Positions 6,554 through 14,688 are shown, numbered from the stretch's first letter. The stretch: DNA of 18,036 nucleotides from an uncultured Atopobium sp. (GCA_900555335.1 USKU01000017.1:1-18036), one strand, 5' to 3'. The notes: generated by a model not told the origin, from the sequence alone. Translations and numbers: made by a program.

Positions 6554-7935
6554 TGGATCAAAAGCATCAAAACTTTTCCGATTCAGTTCAAAAATGGAAA
6601 CAACGTGGCTTAATGGTGTGGACAGTCATTGGTCTGGCTGCATTGTTTGCACTTGCACTGTATGTTCTTGGCATCTTGGGACAGGCTGTTGAGCTGCTCG
6701 CCATTGGCGCAATTGTTGCGTTTGTCTGTAGCCCTGTTACTAATTGGCTTGAAGACAGGGGAGTGCCTCGTGGCCTTTCCGCTCTTATTGCGCTTGTTCT
6801 TACGCTCATTGTGCTGGTAGTATTTTTGATTTTGATTGCGCAGCCATTGGTATTTGAGCTTACTACGCTACTCAGAAACGCTCCTTCGTATGCAAGTCAA
6901 ATAGGAGCAATGGCAAGGGAGTTTTGGCAGAACTTTGACACTCAAAGTAACCCTGCTGTTAGACAGACAGTAGAACTTGCAATTGAACAGGCATCAAGTA
7001 TTGGAATATCAGTTGCTTCTGGTATTTTGAGTTGGCTTTCTACATCTGCTTTAGGCAATATCTCTTCTATGGCAAACCAACTCATGGTCTTCTTCTTAGG
7101 CCTAGTGCTTGCCTATTGGTTGGCTAAAGATTATCCAGTTATTGTCCGTGAGATGGCTATTATTGCTGGTCCTCAAAAAGAGAATGAGTTCAGACTTATT
7201 CTTGCAATCTTAAGTAGATCTACCAGTGGATATATGCGAGGCACTATCATTACCTCTGCGGTTAATGGCATTCTTGTGTACTTTGGGTGTCTGATTTTAG
7301 GCAACCCTTATGCTGCTCTTATTGGCATGGTTACAGGAATCTTCCATATTATTCCTGTAGTTGGACCGGTTTTCTCGGCAGGTATTGCTCTTATTTTGAG
7401 CATCTTGGTAGACCCTGTCATGACCGTATGGACTATCGTTATCTTGATGGTTGCACAAAACGTTGTTGATAACGTGCTTTCACCTTTGGTTATGGCAACA
7501 AGTGTCAAAGTACATCCGGGTCTCTCTCTGTTGGGAATTGTCATTGGCAGCACTCTTGGAGGAGTGGTTGGAACCATCCTTGCTATTCCGCTTACCGCTG
7601 CTTTAAGAGGCATCTTTGTGTACTTCTTTGAGAAGTATTCGGGCAGACAGATCGTCTCGCCAAATGGCGCGCTTTTTAACTCGACGCAGTATGTGGATGA
7701 GTCTGGAGCTATTCTGCCAGAGTATGATGCCCTAGATGACCCAAAGTTCTTTGAGGAATCGCGTCTTGTTGATCAAGACACTACGGCTCATGTGCACAGC
7801 AAGTCTTCAGCTCCCGCACCCAAGATTCTTGGACATGATTTTTCTCAGTTACTTTTTAGGAATACTCAAGAAGTTACTAAGGAACCAGATAAACCATCGT
7901 CAGATGCGGTAGACTCAGACAGTACAAAAGAGTAG
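6553..7935 (+). CDS. PerM/AI-2E-family (DUF20) membrane permease
   Basis: This 460-residue polytopic protein has about eight hydrophobic segments, including 21-43, 46-65, 75-100, 171-195, 232-255 and the block from 258 on. The family signature is clear: GIFHIIPVVGP near 265, QNVVDNVLSPLVMATSVKVHPGL, and a glycine-rich GSTLGGVVGTILAIP. Some members export autoinducer-2 and others have been linked to Na+/H+ exchange; nothing here decides between them. The loop between helices 3 and 4 (about 105-165) is the family's usual soluble insertion. After the last helix is a polar, acidic tail of about 85 residues (from EKYSGRQ), longer than I expect for the family. The ATG overlaps the sigma-factor stop by one base (TAATG), and alaS follows 25 bases after the stop, so it is probably co-transcribed with both. 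Confidence 0.85.
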   Translation: MDQKHQNFSDSVQKWKQRGLMVWTVIGLAALFALALYVLGILGQAVELLAIGAIVAFVCSPVTNWLEDRGVPRGLSALIALVLTLIVLVVFLILIAQPLVFELTTLLRNAPSYASQIGAMAREFWQNFDTQSNPAVRQTVELAIEQASSIGISVASGILSWLSTSALGNISSMANQLMVFFLGLVLAYWLAKDYPVIVREMAIIAGPQKENEFRLILAILSRSTSGYMRGTIITSAVNGILVYFGCLILGNPYAALIGMVTGIFHIIPVVGPVFSAGIALILSILVDPVMTVWTIVILMVAQNVVDNVLSPLVMATSVKVHPGLSLLGIVIGSTLGGVVGTILAIPLTAALRGIFVYFFEKYSGRQIVSPNGALFNSTQYVDESGAILPEYDALDDPKFFEESRLVDQDTTAHVHSKSSAPAPKILGHDFSQLLFRNTQEVTKEPDKPSSDAVDSDSTKE

Positions 7936-7960
7936 TTATTTGAATACGGAGAAGTACTTT

Positions 7961-10606
7961 ATGGCTGACTATAAAACAATGACAACAGCAGAGATTCGCG
8001 AGGACTTCCTAAGCTTTTTTGAGAGCAAGGGTTGCAAGCGCTATCCTTCTTCATCTCTGGTGCCTTCTGACCCTTCGCTGCTTCTTGCTAATGCTGGCAT
8101 GAACCAGTTCAAGGAGTATTACCAGGGCATCAAGACTATGAAGGAGATTGGCGCAACTTCCTGCCAGAAGTGCCTTCGTACTAACGATATTGACAACATT
8201 GGCGACTCTCGCCATCTCTCATTCTTTGAGATGCTGGGTAACTTCTCCTTTGGTGGTTACACCAAGCGCGATGCGTGTACCTGGGCAATGGAGTTTATTT
8301 CTTCTCCAGAGCACCTTGGTCTGCCACTTGATCGCCTGTACTTCACGGTCTTCACTGACGACGATGAGGCAATTGAGATCTGGAAGTCTCTTGGCGTAGC
8401 AGAAGATCACATCACCCGTCTGGGCGAGGAGGACAACTTCTGGGCAGCTGGTCCAACTGGTCCTTGTGGTCCTTGCTCTGAGATTTACTTTGACCAGGGT
8501 CCTGAGTTTGAGGGAGAGGCTCCTGGAGACGATGGCGACCGTTACCTTGAGTTCTGGAACCTCGTCTTTACTCAGTTTGATCGCCAAGAAGATGGTTCTC
8601 TACCTGAGCTTCCTCACCGTAACATCGATACCGGCATGGGCCTTGAGCGTATCGCAGCTATCATGCAGCATGAGGGCACCAATTACGAGGGTGACATCAT
8701 GCGTACCCTCATCTCTTTGGGCGAGAAACTCTCTGGTAAGAAGTATCACTCAACTGATGAGATTGACCGCAGCCTGCGTATCCTTGCAGACCACTCTCGT
8801 GCAGTAACCTTTATGATTGGTGACGGCATTCTCCCTGGTAACGAGGGCAGAAGCTACATTCTTCGCCGCCTGCTCCGTCGCGCTGTCTACCACGGCCGCT
8901 TACTGGGCATTCAGGGCACCTTCATGGCAGAGTATGCACATGAGGTTGCTGTTCTGCTTGGCGCAGAGTATCCAGAGCTTGTCGAGAAGAGCGCTCTTAT
9001 CGATGGCATTCTGACCGCAGAAGAGGAGCGCTTTGGCGCTACGCTTGACGCAGGCGAGTCTAAACTCACTGCAGAGCTTGAGCAGCTTGAGGATGGCGCA
9101 CAGCTTTCCGGTGAGGTTGCATTCCTTCTGCACGATACCTACGGATTCCCTATTGATCTTACTCGTGAGATTGCTGCAAATGCAGGTCACGTTGTTGACA
9201 TGGACGCCTTTGATGCTGCAATGACTGAGCAGCGTGAGCGTGCTCGTGCATCTGCTAACCGCGATGCCTGGGGTAACGCTCAGAGCATTTGGGTTGCACT
9301 CTCTGACCGCCTTGATGAGACCGTCTTTGACGGCTACGATAACAACGAGCTCTCCGGAGTTCGTGTTGTTGCTCTTGTTCAGGATGGACAGGAGGTTGAG
9401 TCCGCTTCTGCTGGCTCGGAGGTTGAGGTTGTACTTGACCGCACACCTTTCTATGCAGAGATGGGCGGCCAGGTTGGTGATACCGGCAAGCTGTCGGCTC
9501 CTGGTCTCTACGTTCACGTCACTGATACCAAGCACCGTGACGGCGGCCTTGAGTCCCACGTTGGCGTGGTAGAGGAGGGCACCATCTCTGTTGGTGACTC
9601 TGTCTCCGCAACTATCGACGCTGGTCGTCGTGAGCTTATCCGTCGCAACCACACGGCAACTCACCTGCTTGACGCTGCACTTAAGAAGGTTTTGGGTGAC
9701 CACGTGAACCAGGCTGGTTCTCTTGTTGCTCCAGATCGTATGCGCTTTGACTTTACGCACTTTGAGGCTCTTACCAAAGATGAGCTTGATCGCATTGAGG
9801 GCATGGTCAACGCAGAAATCTTTGCTGCTAAGCCTGTTGTTACTCAGATTATGAGCATTGAGGATGCAAAGGCCGCTGGTGCTGTTGCACTCTTTGGCGA
9901 GAAGTACGGTGATGTCGTACGCGTTGTCTCTGCTGGTGCAGAAGACACTCCATTCTCTCGTGAGCTTTGCGGTGGTACCCATGCACGTAACACTGCAGAC
10001 CTTGGCCTCTTCAAGATTATTTCTGAGAGCTCCGTTGGTTCTAACTCAAGGCGTATTGAGGCTGTAACTTCTATGGGCGCTATCGAGTACGTTGATGAGC
10101 GCCTGGCTCAACTTGATGAGGTTGCCGCAGCTCTGAAGGTTCGTCCTTCTGCTGTTGCAGACCGCGTTGAGCAGCTGCAGCAAGATCTTCGCACTGCAAA
10201 CCACAAGCTTGAGGCTGCTCTTACCGGAGCAGGCAGCAACCAGGTAGCAGAAGCACTTAAGTCTGCTGTTCAGCTTAATGGCTATAGCTGCGTAATTGCT
10301 AAGCTTGAGGGCCTTTCTGGCAAAGAACTCCGCTCCGCATGGGACGGCATCCGCGATGCATCTGACGGCCAGCCTGTTGCTTGCGTCATTGCATCCGCAA
10401 CCGCTGACGGTAAGGTTTCCCTGCTTGCAGGTGCCACTGATTCTGCAGTTGCAGCGGGTTTCTCGGCAGGAGACATTGTAAAAGAGATTGCAGAGCTTGT
10501 TGGTGGCCGTGGTGGCGGTAAGCCAGCAATGGCGCAGGCAGGTGGCTCAAATGCTGCAGGAATTGACGGTGCGCTTGAGGCTGCAAGAACAAAGCTTGGT
10601 GCGTAA
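7961..10606 (+). CDS. alaS: Alanine--tRNA ligase
   Basis: This is full-length alanyl-tRNA synthetase, 881 residues, which charges tRNA-Ala and hydrolyses mischarged Ser/Gly-tRNA. The catalytic domain carries the class II pattern (NAGMNQFKEYYQG, RTNDIDNIGDSRHLSFFEMLGNFSFG, GPCGPCSEIYFD, NIDTGMGLERI). The editing domain has its zinc ligands at His564 and His568 in HTATH, and Cys670 and His674 in CGGTH, close to the E. coli positions. The C-Ala domain ends with the glycine-rich GGRGGGKP block. The ATG at 7961 is chosen over a TTG at 7940 because GGAG (7948-7951) lies 9 bases upstream; ATG 7979 is a less likely alternative. Codon use is strongly biased towards highly expressed codons, unlike perM upstream. 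It is followed 3 bases later by ruvX. The long open frame on the opposite strand inside this gene is a by-product of that codon bias. Confidence 0.98.
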   Translation: MADYKTMTTAEIREDFLSFFESKGCKRYPSSSLVPSDPSLLLANAGMNQFKEYYQGIKTMKEIGATSCQKCLRTNDIDNIGDSRHLSFFEMLGNFSFGGYTKRDACTWAMEFISSPEHLGLPLDRLYFTVFTDDDEAIEIWKSLGVAEDHITRLGEEDNFWAAGPTGPCGPCSEIYFDQGPEFEGEAPGDDGDRYLEFWNLVFTQFDRQEDGSLPELPHRNIDTGMGLERIAAIMQHEGTNYEGDIMRTLISLGEKLSGKKYHSTDEIDRSLRILADHSRAVTFMIGDGILPGNEGRSYILRRLLRRAVYHGRLLGIQGTFMAEYAHEVAVLLGAEYPELVEKSALIDGILTAEEERFGATLDAGESKLTAELEQLEDGAQLSGEVAFLLHDTYGFPIDLTREIAANAGHVVDMDAFDAAMTEQRERARASANRDAWGNAQSIWVALSDRLDETVFDGYDNNELSGVRVVALVQDGQEVESASAGSEVEVVLDRTPFYAEMGGQVGDTGKLSAPGLYVHVTDTKHRDGGLESHVGVVEEGTISVGDSVSATIDAGRRELIRRNHTATHLLDAALKKVLGDHVNQAGSLVAPDRMRFDFTHFEALTKDELDRIEGMVNAEIFAAKPVVTQIMSIEDAKAAGAVALFGEKYGDVVRVVSAGAEDTPFSRELCGGTHARNTADLGLFKIISESSVGSNSRRIEAVTSMGAIEYVDERLAQLDEVAAALKVRPSAVADRVEQLQQDLRTANHKLEAALTGAGSNQVAEALKSAVQLNGYSCVIAKLEGLSGKELRSAWDGIRDASDGQPVACVIASATADGKVSLLAGATDSAVAAGFSAGDIVKEIAELVGGRGGGKPAMAQAGGSNAAGIDGALEAARTKLGA

Positions 10607-10609
10607 CGT

Positions 10610-11032
10610 TTGCGCGTTTTAGCTTTAGATATTGGTGAAGTTCGCATCGGGGTTGCTGTAAGTGACCCCGATGGTGCTATTGCGTCACCTGTTTGTGTGC
10701 TTCCTGCGCAAGAGGTGCTCTCACATGCACGAACGTTTAAAGCTGTGCTTGAAGATTGGGAGCCAGAACTGCTTTTGTGCGGTCGTCCTAGAACGCTCGC
10801 CGGCGAAGATGGACCACAGGCCCAAAAAATTACCGCTCAAGCTGAGCAAATTGCGAAGAACTGCCAACTTCCATTAGAATTTACTGACGAAAGACTTTCT
10901 TCTGCGGAAGCAAAGAAGATTCTTCGAGCGCAAGGTTTATCTGAGAAAGCCATGCGTGGAAAAGTTGACATGGTTGCAGCTTCGCTCTTTTTGCAATCAT
11001 GGCTTGATGCACAGATGAATAAGGGAGACTAA
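10610..11032 (+). CDS. ruvX: RuvX/YqgF family RNase H-fold nuclease
   Basis: This 140-residue protein matches the YqgF family: the opening LALDIGEVRIGVAVSD holds the first catalytic acid Asp7, CGRPRTLAGEDGP is the family glycine-rich turn, DERLSS (93-98) supplies the second acid, and Asp120 in DMVAASLFLQSWL the last. Members act as putative Holliday-junction resolvases and in pre-16S rRNA 5' end processing. The frame allows only a TTG start at 10610, 3 bases after the alaS stop and with no strong ribosome site, so translation is probably coupled to alaS termination. Size is normal. Its end abuts the mltG start with no gap (TAAATG), and the mltG ribosome site AAGGGAG lies in its last codons. 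The alaS-ruvX-mltG order is widespread in Gram-positive bacteria, which supports the call. Confidence 0.93.
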   Translation: MRVLALDIGEVRIGVAVSDPDGAIASPVCVLPAQEVLSHARTFKAVLEDWEPELLLCGRPRTLAGEDGPQAQKITAQAEQIAKNCQLPLEFTDERLSSAEAKKILRAQGLSEKAMRGKVDMVAASLFLQSWLDAQMNKGD

Positions 11033-12343
11033 ATGCCCACCCTATCTAATGGTTCTTCTCCGCGTCGTCAAGGCGCACATTTTTCTTCTCCTGTACCAGA
11101 AGGACAGGCTCAGGAAGAGCAGACTCAGCAGGTACAGAGTCAGCAGTCTTCTGTTGAGGCAACAGGATCGCTGCCTGCGCTTACCGGCGGCAAGCTTTCT
11201 TCAAGAAGCGCTCAAGTCACTCATATGGCAAAGAACAAGCAGGTAAAGCATAGAGATAAGAAGGCTTCAAAGCGTTCTCGTATTTTTGCGACACTTATCG
11301 CTTTTATCATGGTTGCCGCTCTTGGCATCTTTGTATGGAAAGTAGCGCTTCCAGAGCTTTCTCGTGCCAATTCCGATACGCAAGAAATTACCGCAGGTCA
11401 GCAAGTCACCGTTACTATTCCAGACGGAGCTGGTGCACAGGAAGTTGCAAAGATTCTTTTTGAGAACAAGATTATTGCTACTAAGAGTGAGTTCTTAAAC
11501 CAGGTAAAGCGTCAGGATGCTGAGCAGAAAATCAAGAGTGGTATTTATGTTATTACCACTGGTACCAAGCCAGCAGACATCGTACATCTGCTTATTTCTG
11601 GCCCTAATGCTCCTGGTAGTGGCTTTGTCGTACCAGAAGGTTATACCGTTTCTCAGGTTGCAGATTTGGTTCAGGACTACTTTGGTATTTCTCGCGATGA
11701 TTTCTTAAATCAGGCAAAAGCATCCAATTATGTTGCTGACTATCCGTTCCTTGCTGGCGCGGTAGACGCTAACGATTCTCTTGAGGGCTACCTGTTCCCT
11801 AAGACGTATACCTTTACGGAAAGCAACGTAACTGCCGATACGGTCATTCGTGCCATGCTTGATCAGTTTGAGACAGAGACAGCTGATCTTAACCTGGATG
11901 CCGCTCGCATTACGCTTAATAAGCGTTACAACTTGAATCTTACAAACGAGCAAATCATCACCATGGCATCGATTATTGAGCGAGAAGCCCTGACTGATGA
12001 TGACCGTCCTAAGGTTGCATCTGTCTTCTACAACCGCCTGTACGATGATATGTATCTCCAAAGTGACGCTACTCTTGCTTACTCTTTGGGTAGGGAAGCT
12101 ACCGCAGAAGAGCTCAGCTCGATGACAAGCGACCCATATAACACATACGCGTTTAAGGGTTTGACTCCTACGCCTATTTGCTCCCCAGGCTATGCCTCTA
12201 TTAAGGCGGCTATGGATCCAGCAGCAACCAATTATTACTACTTCTGGATTACCTCGGATGAGCACGTCTTCTCAGAGACGTATGACGAGCATCAGCAGGC
12301 TATCGAAAACGCACGCGAGCGTGAAGCTGCAAGTAAGCAATAG
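11033..12343 (+). CDS. mltG: Endolytic murein transglycosylase (YceG-like)
   Basis: This 436-residue membrane-anchored lytic transglycosylase cuts nascent glycan strands and sets peptidoglycan chain length. One membrane helix (about 84-104) follows a very basic segment (KNKQVKHRDKKASKRSR), so the N terminus is cytoplasmic and the enzyme domain is outside. A LysM-like YceG subdomain is seen near 120-200 (ITAGQQVTVTIPDGAGAQEVAKIL), and the catalytic domain holds EGYLFPKTYTF, ASIIEREA (312-319, with the presumed catalytic Glu316), DDRPKVASVFYNRL, LQSDATLAYSLG and TPTPICSPGYASIKAAM. All key segments are present. Unusual is the first 65 residues, rich in Gln, Ser and Pro with no predicted structure, longer than the tail in many relatives. 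The start is fixed by AAGGGAG 5 bases before the ATG. Confidence 0.95.
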   Translation: MPTLSNGSSPRRQGAHFSSPVPEGQAQEEQTQQVQSQQSSVEATGSLPALTGGKLSSRSAQVTHMAKNKQVKHRDKKASKRSRIFATLIAFIMVAALGIFVWKVALPELSRANSDTQEITAGQQVTVTIPDGAGAQEVAKILFENKIIATKSEFLNQVKRQDAEQKIKSGIYVITTGTKPADIVHLLISGPNAPGSGFVVPEGYTVSQVADLVQDYFGISRDDFLNQAKASNYVADYPFLAGAVDANDSLEGYLFPKTYTFTESNVTADTVIRAMLDQFETETADLNLDAARITLNKRYNLNLTNEQIITMASIIEREALTDDDRPKVASVFYNRLYDDMYLQSDATLAYSLGREATAEELSSMTSDPYNTYAFKGLTPTPICSPGYASIKAAMDPAATNYYYFWITSDEHVFSETYDEHQQAIENAREREAASKQ

Positions 12344-12353
12344 CTGGTGTAGC

Positions 12354-12851
12354 ATGAGTTTAATCAAAGCAACACAATACGTTTCTGCTGTTGAATACAT
12401 CTCAATAGAGGATTTGGTTCAGCAGGGGATTAAACTTGTGCTCTTAGATCGCGATAATACCTGTGTGCCCCGAGACACCAAGATGGTGCCGCCAGAGGTT
12501 TCTGCTTGGTTTGAGAAGGCTCATGCGGCTGAATTAACGCTTTGTCTCATCTCCAATAACATTCACCTCAATGAGGTCCAGCGTAGTGCTCACGAGCTGG
12601 GAATTGAAGGAGAGGGCTTTGCGTGCAAGCCGCTTCCCCGCGCACTAACTGCTGCTATGAAGCGTTTCTCGGCAACTAAAGAGCAAACCGTGATGGTGGG
12701 AGACCAGATTTTTACTGATGTTATTGCAGGTAATTTGGCTGGTGTTTCAACTATTTTGGTAAAGCCGCAGTCCAATGAGGATCTTTGGTACACCAATATC
12801 ATTCGTCACGTCGAGCGCCGCATTTTAAAAAATGTAACTTTTACGTCATAA
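12354..12851 (+). CDS. YqeG-family HAD phosphatase
   Basis: This 165-residue HAD-superfamily hydrolase resembles Bacillus YqeG and eukaryotic Gep4, which are phosphatidylglycerophosphate-type phosphatases in some organisms. Motif I is LLDRDNTCVP (Asp32 nucleophile, Asp34 acid/base), motif II is LISNN (Ser67), motif III includes Lys92 in CKPLPRA, and motif IV is VGDQIFTD (Asp117). Motif I reads DRDNT where YqeG proteins often have DLDNT. No membrane helix or signal is present. An open frame extends upstream through mltG, but the ATG at 12354 is preferred because the protein's homology begins there and it lies 10 bases after the mltG stop; only a weak ribosome site (GGTG) is visible. No terminator follows. 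It is probably the last gene of the alaS cluster. Substrate is inferred from the family only. Confidence 0.85.
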   Translation: MSLIKATQYVSAVEYISIEDLVQQGIKLVLLDRDNTCVPRDTKMVPPEVSAWFEKAHAAELTLCLISNNIHLNEVQRSAHELGIEGEGFACKPLPRALTAAMKRFSATKEQTVMVGDQIFTDVIAGNLAGVSTILVKPQSNEDLWYTNIIRHVERRILKNVTFTS

Positions 12852-12865
12852 CAAGACGGCTTTAG

Positions 12866-12893
12866 TTTACTTGCTCCAACTCGATGATAGAAT
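12866..12893 (+). promoter_or_regulatory. Candidate sigma-70-type promoter of aroK
   Basis: TTTACT (12866-12871) and TAGAAT (12888-12893) are separated by 16 bp, with 4/6 and 5/6 matches to the housekeeping consensus. Initiation would fall near 12900, leaving a short leader with the GGAGGAG ribosome site before the ATG at 12916. A small inverted repeat, GATGAT (12883-12888) and ATCATC (12892-12897), surrounds the -10 box and could be an operator. If used, this promoter excludes the in-frame TTG at 12871 as a start. Confidence 0.45.
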
Positions 12894-12915
12894 CATCTTG
12901 AAAGGCTGGAGGAGT

Positions 12916-13464
12916 ATGGAGCTTCGCGATTCAAGATACGTTGTACATGAGGGCTGTGATCATATCTTTTTTGTAGGCTTTCTGGGTGCCGGAAAGTCTA
13001 CACTCGCACGTAATTTGGGCGAGCTGTTTCACCGCCGTTATGTTGACACCGATCGCCTAGCAGAGCGTATAGCAGGTAAATCACTGGCAGAAATCTACGA
13101 AGATGACGGTGAAGAGCTTTTTAGGCAGGCAGAAACTGAGGTTTTGCACACGCTTAAGTCTAAGAAGTCACTGCTCGTAAGCTGTGGCGGTGGAATTGTC
13201 GAGAAGGACGTCAATCTTGCGCTTATGCGTGAGATGGGAGTCATTGTGTTTCTCGACGGCGATCTTTCTGACTCGCTTCGCCAAATTCAGCGCACGGATA
13301 GGCGCCCTGATCTGGGAAGCTTTGAAAACGCTACTCAGCTCTATAGACGCCTGCGTCCACGTTATGAGGCCGCTGCTGATATTACTATTGATATTCGTGA
13401 GAAAACGTTTGAGCAGGTAGCCCTTGAATCTGGCAAGCTGCTTTGGGAAAGAGGTCTTCTATGA
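12916..13464 (+). CDS. aroK: Shikimate kinase
   Basis: This 182-residue protein phosphorylates shikimate at the 3-hydroxyl with ATP, step five of the chorismate pathway. Visible are the P-loop GFLGAGKST (21-29), the shikimate-binding DTDR (44-47), Arg70 in FRQAE, the CGGG loop (90-93), the lid region with RTDRRPDLG (126-134), and the C-terminal RLRPRYEAAAD segment (145-155). All expected functional residues are present, so the enzyme looks active. The start at 12916 is chosen for the adjacent GGAGGAG (12908-12914), although the spacing is short; an upstream in-frame TTG at 12871 would overlap the promoter candidate. It overlaps the aroB-like gene by 4 bases (ATGA), which indicates coupled translation. 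No other aromatic-pathway gene is in the window. Confidence 0.95.
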   Translation: MELRDSRYVVHEGCDHIFFVGFLGAGKSTLARNLGELFHRRYVDTDRLAERIAGKSLAEIYEDDGEELFRQAETEVLHTLKSKKSLLVSCGGGIVEKDVNLALMREMGVIVFLDGDLSDSLRQIQRTDRRPDLGSFENATQLYRRLRPRYEAAADITIDIREKTFEQVALESGKLLWERGLL

Positions 13465-14597
13465 GTGACAATGTTCAGGCTGAGCTTGAAGAGGAATTGC
13501 CACCTGTTCAGATTAAACAGTGGGTTTCTATTCCTGGTGGCTCTATTGCACTTCGTTCTGGTGCAGGCGTTCTTTCAAACTTTGGTACTGAGCTCAGAAC
13601 CGCAGTGGGAAGACCCCATCGCTGTGCTTTTCTTGTCAGCAATCAGGCAGACGAAGACCTTGCTGAGCTTCTGCGTAGAGACCTCACTACCATTGGTTTT
13701 CTCGTCACACGTGTAGATGTAGAAGATGGCAAGGCAGCAACTACTGTGGCAACTGAGGCACAGGTATTGTCTGCTTTGGCAGAAATGCACCTGACAGCTG
13801 ATGATTTAGTAGTTGCCGTAGGCCACGAGGGCGTCATTTCTCTTGCTAACCACGTAGCAAACAAGTGGTGTGGGGGAGTCTCCCTTGCTACTGTTCCGCT
13901 TGATTTAACAGCAGTTATTGTCTCGTCTATTACTCCTCGCGCGCTTGATACTGACGCTGAACATCAGCGCCTTGTTACCACTAAGCCTTGTGCTCGTTTC
14001 TGCTTTGCAGATCTTGAGGTCATGGATCTCTGCGATGACAACGCTAAGGTTGCCCAGGTATGTATGGTTGCAACGGCTATGTCTGATAACGAGGCGGAGT
14101 TTGGCCGCATTTGGGATAGAGCAGATAACCTCTCCTCTGGAGTTGCCGATATAGTTGCAGAGCAGCTAGCAGAGTCTACTAAGACCCGTGGCCGTCTCTC
14201 TGATTCTTCTGCTATTGCTATTCAGCAGTCTGTTCCTTACGGCTGGGTTTTTGTGGAGGCACTTCGTCCGCTCATCCCAGCTGATCAGCCTCTTTCTGCA
14301 CTTTATGCAGACGCACTGCGCTTCTCGGCAAGAATTGCAGTAGCTAAAGAGTCGCTTTCTTTTGACGATATGCTTGCCCAAGACGAGATTCTTGAGCGTT
14401 TGAATATTGGCTTTGTTACCTGTGACATTACTTCTGAGCAGCTTATCGAAGCGCTCAAACAGGAATGTTTCCGTTCTACTAATCGTTTTATGTTGCCGAT
14501 TCCAATGTCTATTGGAAGGGTAAGATTAGCTTCGGTCGACGAGGAACTTCTCGCCGAGCATGCCCGCGCTTGGTGTGAGGCTCACGCTTCGCATTAA
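13461..14597 (+). CDS. AroB-like protein (3-dehydroquinate synthase homologue, probably catalytically inactive)
   Basis: This 378-residue protein has the 3-dehydroquinate synthase framework: IPGGSIALRSGAGVL (24-38), VEDGKAATTV (87-96), DDLVVAVGHEGVISLANHVA (114-133) and SLATVPLDL (141-149). The equivalent AroB blocks read DGExxK, LVALGGGVVGDLTGF and VPTTLLxQVDSSVGGK. The active site is not conserved. The GGG turn is GHEG, the GGK-T-NH-GKN lysine segment is TPRALDTDAEHQR, the zinc-ligand Glu of AEVIKYG is a Gln in VAQVCMVA, and neither GHxxxHA nor HGEAVAxGM is found (the regions read PYGWVFVEAL and LYADALRFS). The N terminus has an acidic extension. ATG at 13461 overlaps the aroK stop, with AAAGAGG 6 bases upstream. 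It is intact, without frameshift, so it is maintained, perhaps with a structural, regulatory or altered role. That is inference. Confidence 0.75.
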   Translation: MSDNVQAELEEELPPVQIKQWVSIPGGSIALRSGAGVLSNFGTELRTAVGRPHRCAFLVSNQADEDLAELLRRDLTTIGFLVTRVDVEDGKAATTVATEAQVLSALAEMHLTADDLVVAVGHEGVISLANHVANKWCGGVSLATVPLDLTAVIVSSITPRALDTDAEHQRLVTTKPCARFCFADLEVMDLCDDNAKVAQVCMVATAMSDNEAEFGRIWDRADNLSSGVADIVAEQLAESTKTRGRLSDSSAIAIQQSVPYGWVFVEALRPLIPADQPLSALYADALRFSARIAVAKESLSFDDMLAQDEILERLNIGFVTCDITSEQLIEALKQECFRSTNRFMLPIPMSIGRVRLASVDEELLAEHARAWCEAHASH

Positions 14598-14688
14598 AGT
14601 GCCGCATCTTGCAGTAAGGAGCCTGTTTTCTGAGGCGACTCCACAAGGTGCAACTCTTTGTTGTAAACATCTCGAGAAGGGATTTGAA

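Noticed and set aside
8900..9982. 360-codon open frame on the minus strand inside alaS
   Set aside because: It lies wholly within a certain alaS gene, has no ribosome site, and its protein has no recognisable domain. The biased codons of alaS (GAG, CTT, GTT) rarely give stops on that strand, which explains its length.
11705..12265. 186-codon minus-strand open frame opposite mltG
   Set aside because: It is covered by conserved catalytic sequence of mltG and shows no start signal or coherent protein pattern.
12192..12353. N-terminal extension of the YqeG-like protein into mltG
   Set aside because: These residues are an out-of-frame reading of the conserved mltG C terminus; HAD-family similarity begins at the ATG at 12354.
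14560..14688. 43-residue N-terminal extension of the M24 peptidase
   Set aside because: It overlaps the end of the aroB-like gene, does not resemble the creatinase domain, and a good ribosome site precedes the ATG at 14689.
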